Below are positions 1 through 6,220 of a stretch of 8,522 nucleotides of DNA, in pieces. The notes beneath the pieces are model-generated. The model had not been told where the DNA came from and made no database searches. It saw nothing but the letters and a program-made list of their open reading frames with translations. Each line of letters starts with the position of its first letter. Position 1 is the stretch's first letter. The stretch spans positions 1 through 8,522 of the forward strand of contig JADFXA010000081.1 in NCBI GenBank assembly GCA_015233755.1, in the 5' to 3' direction. The DNA comes from Desulfamplus sp. (lineage in GTDB: Bacteria > Desulfobacterota > Desulfobacteria > Desulfobacterales > Desulfobacteraceae). The position numbers and the translations under genes are program-made.

Positions 1-1997
1 GGGGAACAGCTGTTAATGTTCAGAGTATGGTTTTTGGTAATATGGGCAACACATCTGCAACTGGTGTTGCGTTTACAAGAAATCCAGCAACTGGAGCAAA
101 TACTTTTTATGGTGAGTGGCTCCCAAACGCTCAAGGTGAAGATGTGGTAGCTGGAATCAGAACTCCAAACCCTTTAAACAATGAGACAAAATCTGACCAC
201 AATGCACATTTGCCTTCACTTGAAGAATCTATGCCTGAAATTTACAAAGAGCTTGCTCAAATTAGAACTACTCTTGAAAAACATTATAAAGATATGCAAG
301 ACATTGAATTTACAATTGAGCAAGGAAAGCTATACATGCTTCAATGTAGAGTAGGCAAAAGAACAGGAACTGCTGCATTAAATATGGCAATGGATATGCT
401 TGAAGAGCGATTAATTGATGAACCAACAATGATAAACCGTCTTGACCCTAAGCAGTTAGATGAGATGCTTCATCCAATTGTCGATCCTGATGCTGAAAAG
501 TATGCAAAAATTGTTGTTCAGGGTTTGCCTGCAGGTCCTGGTGGAGCTTGTGGTGAGATTGTTTTTACCTCTGAAGATGCTGTTTATTGGAAGAAAAAAG
601 GCAAATCTGTGATTTTGGTCAGAGAAGAGACAAATCCCGAAGATATTGAAGGAATGAGAGCGGCTAAGGGAATTTTAACAGCTCGTGGCGGCATGACAAG
701 TCATGCCGCTCTTGTTGCAAGAGGTTGGGGAAAATGCTGTATTGTGGGTGCAGGCTCTCTTAAAATTAAATCTGATTTAAAAGAGCTTCATGTAATTGGT
801 GCTTACGGTGCTGGAGGTAGTGTAAGCGGCAAAGTGTATAGAGAAGGAGATTTTCTTACACTCAATGGCTCAACTGGTATTGTCTATGACGGCAAACTTG
901 CTATGAAAGATGCTACAGCCAATCCTAAATTTAAACAGTTTATGGCAATTGCTGATAAATATCGTACACTAAAGGTCAGAACTAATGCGGAGACGCCAAA
1001 AGATGCAGCTCAAGCTCTTGAGTTTGGAGCTGAAGGAATCGGGCTTTTTAGAACTGAGCATATGTTTTATGGGGCAAACTCTGAAAAGCCTCTATTTTTA
1101 CTTCGTAAGGTTATCTTGAGTAAAACTTCGCATGAGCGTCAGATAGCATTAGATGAGTTGTATCCATTTATCAAAAAAGAGATGAAATCAACTCTTGAGA
1201 TAATGGATAATAAGCCGGTAACTTTCCGTCTTCTTGATCCTCCACTTCATGAATTTGTACCACACACAAGGGAAAACCAAGAAGAGCTATCAAGAGAGCT
1301 TGGTATTGATATTGAAGAGATTGAAAAAAGAAGCAAAGCTCTTGAAGAGGTAAATCCAATGATGGGGCACAGAGGTGTTCGTCTTGGAATAACATTTCCA
1401 GAGATTACAAAGATGCAGTTTAAAGCAATTTTTGAGGCATCAGCAGAGCTTATAAAAGAGGGTAAAAATCCTCTTCCTGAGATAATGGTACCTGTAACAT
1501 GCAATGAAAAAGAGCTCAGCTTTGCTAAGCGCCTTTGTGTTTCAGTTTATGATGAAGTTATAGCAAAGCATGATATTAGCACGATTGCTCACCAGTTTGG
1601 AACCATGATTGAAGTTCCAAGGGCAGCTTTGATGTCTCATAAAATGGCTGAACATGCCGAATTTTTCTCTTTTGGAACAAACGATCTTACCCAGATGACA
1701 TTTGGATTCAGCCGTGATGACATCGGTTCATTTATGAATGATTACATTGATAACGCGATTTTAGATGCAGACCCATTTGCAACATTAGATCAAGAAGCCG
1801 TTGGCTCTCTTATTGAAATATCAGTTAAAAAGGGTAGGGCGACAAGACCTAATATAAAACTTGGAATCTGCGGAGAGCATGGTGGAGACCCAGAGTCAAT
1901 TGCATTTTGCCACAAGATAGGTCTTACTTATGTAAGTTGCTCACCATATAGAGTGCCAGTAGCAAGACTTGCAGCAGCTCAGGCAGCGATTCGATAA
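1..1997 (+). CDS. ppdK: Pyruvate, phosphate dikinase, 5'-truncated by window edge
   Basis: This cytoplasmic enzyme interconverts pyruvate + ATP + phosphate and phosphoenolpyruvate + AMP + pyrophosphate. The frame is open from base 3, eight codons before the first ATG at 27, and those codons (GTAVNVQS) match the family, so the gene continues upstream and 27 is not the start. Visible in order: the end of the ATP-grasp domain (GNMGNTSATGVAFTRNPATG), the swivelling phosphohistidine domain with GGMTSHAA (catalytic His codon 702-704), and the PEP/pyruvate TIM barrel with LLDPPLHEF, GHRGVRLG, FGTNDLTQMTFGFSRDD and GICGEHGGDP (catalytic Cys codon 1869-1871). The 664 residues present imply that roughly 220 N-terminal residues are missing, compared with the 874-residue Clostridium symbiosum enzyme. 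His-to-Cys spacing is about 13 residues longer than in that enzyme; a glycine-rich stretch (GAYGAGGSVSG) after the His domain may account for it. No frameshift is seen. Identification is secure; the direction of the reaction in vivo is not shown by sequence. Confidence 0.97.
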   Translation, partial: GTAVNVQSMVFGNMGNTSATGVAFTRNPATGANTFYGEWLPNAQGEDVVAGIRTPNPLNNETKSDHNAHLPSLEESMPEIYKELAQIRTTLEKHYKDMQDIEFTIEQGKLYMLQCRVGKRTGTAALNMAMDMLEERLIDEPTMINRLDPKQLDEMLHPIVDPDAEKYAKIVVQGLPAGPGGACGEIVFTSEDAVYWKKKGKSVILVREETNPEDIEGMRAAKGILTARGGMTSHAALVARGWGKCCIVGAGSLKIKSDLKELHVIGAYGAGGSVSGKVYREGDFLTLNGSTGIVYDGKLAMKDATANPKFKQFMAIADKYRTLKVRTNAETPKDAAQALEFGAEGIGLFRTEHMFYGANSEKPLFLLRKVILSKTSHERQIALDELYPFIKKEMKSTLEIMDNKPVTFRLLDPPLHEFVPHTRENQEELSRELGIDIEEIEKRSKALEEVNPMMGHRGVRLGITFPEITKMQFKAIFEASAELIKEGKNPLPEIMVPVTCNEKELSFAKRLCVSVYDEVIAKHDISTIAHQFGTMIEVPRAALMSHKMAEHAEFFSFGTNDLTQMTFGFSRDDIGSFMNDYIDNAILDADPFATLDQEAVGSLIEISVKKGRATRPNIKLGICGEHGGDPESIAFCHKIGLTYVSCSPYRVPVARLAAAQAAIR

Positions 1998-2018
1998 TTT
2001 AATTTCTTATTATTTTAT

Positions 2019-2071
2019 AATTGACCTATCTGAAAAATCGATTTGCTATCCAATAAATTGAAGGGTCAATT
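2019..2071 (+). other. Possible stem in the ppdK 3' untranslated region
   Basis: AATTGACC (2019-2026) is the exact reverse complement of GGTCAATT (2064-2071), with 37 bases between. It lies in the 130-base stretch between the ppdK stop and the terminator hairpin, so the ppdK mRNA would carry a structured tail. It could be an mRNA-stabilising stem or part of a 3'-UTR small RNA, but an 8-bp match at this spacing in AT-rich DNA can also be chance. Confidence 0.25.
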
Positions 2072-2127
2072 TAAGTTTTGCAGAAACTCTAATAGAAAAT
2101 AGCTGAAGATTATTTGCACTCAATTTT

Positions 2128-2165
2128 ATACCCCTTCTTTACTATCAAAGAAGGGGTATTGTTAT
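2128..2165 (+). terminator. Intrinsic terminator after ppdK
   Basis: A perfect 13-bp stem (left arm 2128-2140, ATACCCCTTCTTT; right arm 2147-2159) with a 6-base loop is followed by a short T-rich run (TTGTTATT). It separates ppdK from the regulator-aminomutase unit. The stem is stable enough to act on both strands, though only the plus-strand side is T-rich and has a gene to end. Confidence 0.85.
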
Positions 2166-2182
2166 TGATGTATTTTAATAGC

Positions 2183-2196
2183 TTTGATATATCAAA
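2183..2196. promoter_or_regulatory. 14-bp perfect palindrome, candidate operator
   Basis: TTTGATATATCAAA is its own reverse complement. It lies about 83 bases upstream of the RpiR-type gene and overlaps a TTGATA -35-like hexamer (2184-2189), a position suited to blocking RNA polymerase. Perfect symmetry suggests a dimeric binding protein. The alternative is chance, since the sequence is AT-rich. Confidence 0.4.
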
Positions 2197-2211
2197 AAAA
2201 TAATGTATAGT
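2184..2211 (+). promoter_or_regulatory. Candidate sigma-70 promoter for the rpiR-like/kamA unit
   Basis: TTGATA (2184-2189) and TATAGT (2206-2211), each one mismatch from consensus, are separated by 16 bases. The predicted start is near 2218, giving a leader of about 60 bases. A second, weaker arrangement, ATGTCA (2215-2220), 17 bases, then TATACT (2238-2243), would place the start near 2250. Either promoter overlaps one of the inverted repeats, as expected for a regulated or autoregulated gene. Confidence 0.5.
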
Positions 2212-2233
2212 TATATGTCAAATAGACATATAA
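2211..2233. promoter_or_regulatory. 23-bp inverted repeat, candidate autoregulatory operator
   Basis: Perfect 9-bp arms TTATATGTC (2211-2219) and GACATATAA (2225-2233) flank a 5-base AAATA spacer. The arms are about two helical turns in total length, typical of a dimeric helix-turn-helix regulator site. The repeat covers the predicted transcription start of the upstream promoter and the -35 of the alternative one. The simplest inference is that the adjacent RpiR-type protein binds here. As RNA it would form only a weak AU-rich hairpin without a GC core, so a terminator is unlikely. Confidence 0.55.
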
Positions 2234-2278
2234 AATTTATACTAACACTTCAATATATTAATTTGAAACAAATATAAA

Positions 2279-3181
2279 ATGATCAATTCAACCCAAGCCT
2301 CAATACAAAACTTAACACCAAATGTAAACTCTGTAATGACCAATATAATTAGCCGTCTGGATTCATTAACTCCAAAAGGCAAAATTCTTGGTAACTATAT
2401 TACACAAAATCCTACAAAAGCAGTATTTATGACTATAAAAGAGCTTGCAGAGACCTGTAAAACAAGCGAGGCTACTGTTATTAGGTTTATAGATAGCTGT
2501 GGATACAAAGGTTATAGTGAATTTCAACAAGGTCTAAAGGGCTTTCTTGATACAGGTTTAACACTTCTTGATCGTGCGGATCTACAAGGAATTCAAAAAC
2601 CTGACATAAATCGACTTAATCATGTTGTGCTTGAAGAGATGAGTAATCTCCAATATCTTTACGAATCTGTTAATATAGAAAAACTAAATGAGATAGTGGA
2701 GTATTTACTCAAAAATCCAAATGTATATGTTACTGGTTCAAGATTATCTTACACATTTGCATATTTTATGGGTTGGTCATTAAGCCGTATTAGAAAAGGT
2801 ATAACGATTGTTAAAGGTAGTGATACTACAACAATTGATCAAATTGCTAATGCACCTGAGAACAGCCTTGTTATAATGGTTGCTACAACACGTTATCCCA
2901 ATGAACTTATAAAACTTGGAAAATTTATTCGCAGAGAAGGCCATACGTTGCTTCTTATTACAGACAACACAATGTCTCCTATTATCCAGTTTGCTAATTT
3001 TTTTCTTGTTGTCCCAATGAATTCTATTCCATTTATTGGTAATACATCAAATATGCTCTGTATTATAAAATATATCGTTCAAGAGCTTGCAAGCAGGCTT
3101 GGAGATGATTTAAAAAAACATCAACATAAACTTGAGCAGCTCTATGTGGAAAATGACATTCTCTTTAATATTCATGGATAA
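2279..3181 (+). CDS. MurR/RpiR-family transcriptional regulator (HTH + SIS)
   Basis: A 300-residue DNA-binding regulator with the usual family layout and length. Residues about 20-95 form the N-terminal helix-turn-helix domain, with MTIKELAETCKTSEATVIRF and CGYKGYSEF matching the family core. Residues about 145-270 form a SIS domain (VYVTGSRLS, then VIMVATTRYPNELIKL and LLLITDN). The SIS glycine/serine pockets of classical sugar-phosphate binders are altered: GSRLS replaces GxGxS, and ATTRYPNE replaces an SxSGxTxE-type segment, so the ligand may not be a standard aldose phosphate. The first 19 residues extend beyond the usual domain start, and Met20 (codon 2336-2338) is an alternative start. 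Neither ATG has a recognisable Shine-Dalgarno sequence. The gene lies 20 bases upstream of the aminomutase gene on the same strand, so it most likely controls its own operon through the inverted repeats at 2183-2233. Family assignment is sure; target and ligand are inferred or unknown. Confidence 0.9.
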   Translation: MINSTQASIQNLTPNVNSVMTNIISRLDSLTPKGKILGNYITQNPTKAVFMTIKELAETCKTSEATVIRFIDSCGYKGYSEFQQGLKGFLDTGLTLLDRADLQGIQKPDINRLNHVVLEEMSNLQYLYESVNIEKLNEIVEYLLKNPNVYVTGSRLSYTFAYFMGWSLSRIRKGITIVKGSDTTTIDQIANAPENSLVIMVATTRYPNELIKLGKFIRREGHTLLLITDNTMSPIIQFANFFLVVPMNSIPFIGNTSNMLCIIKYIVQELASRLGDDLKKHQHKLEQLYVENDILFNIHG

Positions 3182-3201
3182 CCTAAACAAACCCGTGTGT
3201 A

Positions 3202-4365
3202 ATGGAAATTATTAATATAAGCTCTGCAAGATGGCAGACGCAGTTAAAAAATAGCATTGTTACAGCCTCTCAAATTAAACAATATTTAGGAAACAAATTT
3301 AAGGCTGATATTGATTCCACCGCAAATTTGTTTAATATTGATATAGATAGTGTCGAAGATTTAGTATCACAGAGTTCTTTGGAAACAGTTACTGAAAAGT
3401 ACCCAATGCGTATAACTCCATATTACCTCTCTTTGATTAAGAATATAGGAGATCCTATCTGGAAACAATCAGTTCCTGATCCTCTTGAGTTATCTAACTA
3501 CACTCCTGAGAACTTATCTAATATAAATAGCAGCGATCCTTTGCATGAAGATTCTCAATCTCCAGTTCCCTCAATTATTCACAGATACCCTGACAGGGTT
3601 ATTTTTCTTGTCTCAAACCAGTGTGCTATGTATTGCCGTTACTGTATGAGAAAGAGAAAGGTAGGTTTAGGCGATTATTCTGAATCTAAATCGGATGGAT
3701 TAGACAAAATTGATCAAGGGCTAAATTATATTAGAAATAATAAGATGATACGTGATGTCATACTCTCAGGCGGTGATCCATTGCTTCTTACAACAGAGAA
3801 ACTTGATAGAATTCTCTTTGCAATAAGGGATATTGACCATGTAGAGACTATCAGGATTCATACAAGAGTGTTGTGCACTTTACCATATCGTATTACTGAT
3901 AATTTAGCGTCAATACTTGAAAAATATCACCCACTTTATATCAATACCCATTTCAACCACCCTGATGAAATTACAGATGATGCAGCATCAGCATGTTTAA
4001 CTCTTATTCGTGCTGGTATTCCATTAGGGTGTCAAACTGTTCTTCTAAAAGGTGTAAACGATACTCCAGAAATTATGGTTGAATTGATGAGAAAACTTAT
4101 CAAAATCAGGGTTAAACCTTACTATCTTCACCACCCTGATCTAATTGCTGGAACTTATCACTTTAGACCTTCCTTTGAGACTGGTATCAGCATAATTAAG
4201 GCAATGAGGGGAAATCTTACAGGTATTGCAATTCCTCATTATATGATTGATCTTCCGGGAGGATATGGAAAGGTGCCATTGCTGCCTAATTATATGCAAC
4301 ATATAGATGGAAGTAGAGCCGTTGTAGAGAACTATCAAGGAAAAACTTGTCAATATTGGTTCTAA
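3202..4365 (+). CDS. kamA: KamA-family radical SAM aminomutase (lysine 2,3-aminomutase-like)
   Basis: A cytoplasmic PLP- and [4Fe-4S]-dependent radical SAM enzyme. Characterised relatives convert L-lysine to L-beta-lysine. The N-terminal helical region (WQTQLKNSI) is followed by PMRITPYYLSLI and DPLHEDSQSPVP, then the cluster motif C141-x3-C145-x2-C148, with R150 at the position of clostridial Arg134 (substrate carboxylate). LSGGDPLLL follows, then D313 and D350, matching Asp293 and Asp330 that hold the lysine side-chain amine, and K357 in DLPGGYGK, matching PLP-binding Lys337. The spacings 313-350-357 equal 293-330-337 exactly. It is not EpmB-like, because EpmB lacks the DxPGGxGK end. The protein (387 residues) is shorter than the 416-residue clostridial enzyme: the CxCxxC zinc tail is absent, and the fourth zinc ligand Cys268 is Thr288. 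The upstream in-frame stop at 3184-3186 leaves ATG 3202 as the only good start, yet no Shine-Dalgarno is seen, so translation may be coupled to the preceding gene. Lysine is the likely substrate but not proven. Confidence 0.88.
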   Translation: MEIINISSARWQTQLKNSIVTASQIKQYLGNKFKADIDSTANLFNIDIDSVEDLVSQSSLETVTEKYPMRITPYYLSLIKNIGDPIWKQSVPDPLELSNYTPENLSNINSSDPLHEDSQSPVPSIIHRYPDRVIFLVSNQCAMYCRYCMRKRKVGLGDYSESKSDGLDKIDQGLNYIRNNKMIRDVILSGGDPLLLTTEKLDRILFAIRDIDHVETIRIHTRVLCTLPYRITDNLASILEKYHPLYINTHFNHPDEITDDAASACLTLIRAGIPLGCQTVLLKGVNDTPEIMVELMRKLIKIRVKPYYLHHPDLIAGTYHFRPSFETGISIIKAMRGNLTGIAIPHYMIDLPGGYGKVPLLPNYMQHIDGSRAVVENYQGKTCQYWF

Positions 4366-4368
4366 TTT

Positions 4369-4405
4369 ACCTACCCCCTCTCTTTATTTATGAGAGGGGG
4401 TAGGT
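4369..4405. terminator. Shared hairpin between convergent genes
   Basis: A perfect 14-bp stem, arms 4369-4382 (ACCTACCCCCTCTC) and 4392-4405, encloses a 9-base loop. It begins 3 bases after the aminomutase stop codon and ends 8 bases before the last base of the convergent glutamate-synthase-like gene, so the whole intergenic gap is essentially the hairpin. Neither flank has a good U-tract, so it may act as a transcription barrier and 3'-end protector on both strands rather than as a textbook intrinsic terminator. Confidence 0.75.
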
Positions 4406-4413
4406 GTGTATTG

Positions 4414-6072
4414 CTATGAATTTAGAATTTTACGTGCAGATTCATCATTTACATCAGAGACATGAGGAATACCTGTCTCTTTTGCAGTTTCGCGGTTACC
4501 AGAAAAGATGTCATTTCGCGTGATCTGGTCTAAAGAAAACTTCCTTGCACCAGCCATAAGCTGCTGAACACCGCAGGCAAGTTTATCGGCAAGTGTATAG
4601 AATCCAATAGCTCCGTAAGGGATTTTCTTCATCTCATCTTTGCCAAGTTTTTTCTCCATATCGTGGTATCCTGCAAAAATTTCATCAGCAGTCTTTCCAA
4701 CTTCAAGAACAGTTTTTGGCAGCTCGTTCCAGTTACCATTTACTCTCTCTCTTCTTTCTGGATAGATTGACCCTTCAATGTTTGCTCCAAGAAAGCCAGG
4801 AATCATAACAGCTCTTCCCATGCATACAAGTTTACTGTAAGGAGCACCAAGTGCAAGAGATTTGAAAATATGATCTTCAAGAGCAAAGCCGCCAGCAAAA
4901 GATAGATCAACAACCTGTTTTCCTTTAGCAGCAAGCATATTTGCATACTCATAAGCCTTAGCGTGAAGGATAATTGATGGAACGCCCCAGCTTTGCATCA
5001 TGTTCCAAGGACTCATTCCTGTGCCGCCGCCAGAACCATCAATTGTAAGAAGATCAAGCTGGGCATCAGTAGAGAATTTAATTGCCATTGCAAGCTCTTC
5101 CATTCCATAAGAACCAGTTTTAAGAGTTACTCTACTAAAACCAATACCGCGGAGATACTCAACGCTGTTCATAAAATCTTCTCTTACCTTTTCTACAGAG
5201 GTAAGGTTAGTAGCTCCAAGACGGCTATGACGGGCAAAAGATTTAATTGCACCCTGCTCAAAACCTTTTTGAACTTCAGGCAGAGTTGGGTCTGGATCAA
5301 CTACATAACCACGCTCTTTAAGGAACTTTGCATATTCAATGCTTCTTACCTGAATTTCGCCGCCAATGTTTTTGGCTCCTTGTCCCCATTTAAGCTCAAT
5401 AATGCATTTGTCTCCATACTTATCAACAACATACTCTGCAACACCGTTACGTGTATCTTCAACATTAAGCTGAACAATTATTGCTCCATAGCCATCGTGG
5501 TATCTTAGGTATGTGTCTATTCTGCGATCAAGTTCTGGTGCTGATTTGATCTTTCCTTTTCTCTCTGGGCCCGAAGCTATCTCCGATTTACGGTCAACAC
5601 CGACAACATTTTCACCAATAACGACTGGGATACCAACAATAGCACCACCAATAGCAAATGCGTCCCAATATTTTTCAGCAATAAATGTTGAACCCATTGC
5701 GCCAGTCATAAGCGGCATACGAACTTTTGTCTTAACCTTTTTACCAAATGAGGTCTCAAGGCTTACATTTGGGAATATGCAATCATCTTGGCTATTAGTA
5801 AGCCCAGGTGCCATTCCCTGCGCTCCGTAAGCATACCCTTGAATTCTAAGAGAATTATATGATACGCCAACGTGTGTAGTGTTGTTTGCACCAGCAGTTA
5901 CAAAGCCAAAACTCCTTGGATAGAGCAGCTTTCTGCCTACCATGCTTGACAGCCATGTTTCACATTTTCCTTTACAATCTGCGCGGCATAGGGTGCAAAG
6001 GCTTGATTCTGCGGCATCACCGCGGTTCACTGTTCCAAGTACATCGTTACTTTTTGAAAATCTCATGTCCAT
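4414..6072 (-). CDS. FMN-binding glutamate synthase-family protein
   Basis: A 552-residue stand-alone version of the FMN/synthase barrel of glutamate synthase (GOGAT alpha-subunit central domain), probably a cytoplasmic oxidoreductase. Hallmarks are ELKWGQGAKNIGGEI (226-240), corresponding to the family's QGAKPGEGG loop, LTIDGSGGGTGMSP (342-355), corresponding to ISGxDGGTGASP, and the C-terminal segment SLALGAPYSKLVCMGRA (405-421). An N-terminal cysteine group, C26-x2-C29-x3-C33-x3-C37, could bind an iron-sulfur cluster or zinc, but the spacing is not the standard ferredoxin one. The classical 3Fe-4S motif of glutamate synthases is not found, nor is the class II amidotransferase domain, and no NAD(P)H-dependent small subunit lies nearby. 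Glutamate formation is therefore an inference; another FMN-dependent reaction is possible. The start at 6072 is supported by AAGGA 8 bases upstream. The gene lies 148 bases downstream of the secreted-protein gene on the same strand. Confidence 0.85.
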   Translation of the reverse strand: MDMRFSKSNDVLGTVNRGDAAESSLCTLCRADCKGKCETWLSSMVGRKLLYPRSFGFVTAGANNTTHVGVSYNSLRIQGYAYGAQGMAPGLTNSQDDCIFPNVSLETSFGKKVKTKVRMPLMTGAMGSTFIAEKYWDAFAIGGAIVGIPVVIGENVVGVDRKSEIASGPERKGKIKSAPELDRRIDTYLRYHDGYGAIIVQLNVEDTRNGVAEYVVDKYGDKCIIELKWGQGAKNIGGEIQVRSIEYAKFLKERGYVVDPDPTLPEVQKGFEQGAIKSFARHSRLGATNLTSVEKVREDFMNSVEYLRGIGFSRVTLKTGSYGMEELAMAIKFSTDAQLDLLTIDGSGGGTGMSPWNMMQSWGVPSIILHAKAYEYANMLAAKGKQVVDLSFAGGFALEDHIFKSLALGAPYSKLVCMGRAVMIPGFLGANIEGSIYPERRERVNGNWNELPKTVLEVGKTADEIFAGYHDMEKKLGKDEMKKIPYGAIGFYTLADKLACGVQQLMAGARKFSLDQITRNDIFSGNRETAKETGIPHVSDVNDESARKILNS

Positions 6073-6153
6073 TGTTTTTATCCTTAATAAATAAAAAGTT
6101 ATTTATACAAAGACACCATAAAAATGTGGCTCTGTATTAAAAAAGATTAACGA

Positions 6154-6183
6154 TGTTTACAAAGATTATTTCATTTTTGTCAA
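6154..6183 (-). promoter_or_regulatory. Weak candidate promoter for the glutamate synthase-like gene
   Basis: On the minus strand a perfect TTGACA (complement of 6178-6183) is followed after 18 bases by TAAACA (complement of 6154-6159). The -10 is poor, so this rests mainly on the -35. It lies in the 148-base gap upstream of the gene, about 80 bases before its start codon. No hairpin terminator is visible in the same gap, so read-through from the secreted-protein gene is also possible. Confidence 0.3.
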
Positions 6184-6204
6184 GAAAATTCATTATTGCA
6201 ATTC

Positions 6205-6214
6205 TACATATGTA
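6205..6214. repeat. 10-bp perfect palindrome in the gap before the glutamate synthase-like gene
   Basis: TACATATGTA is self-complementary. It contains CATATGT, resembling the ATATGTC half-site of the inverted repeat upstream of the regulator gene, and lies just past the stop of the secreted-protein gene. It could be a binding site, but short AT-rich palindromes arise by chance. Confidence 0.2.
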
Positions 6215-6220
6215 TTCGAT

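Noticed and set aside
4993..5508. Plus-strand 171-codon frame opposite the glutamate synthase-like gene
   Set aside because: It is a shadow of the real minus-strand coding sequence: low-complexity unlikely protein, no ribosome binding site, and the opposite strand has clear conserved motifs.
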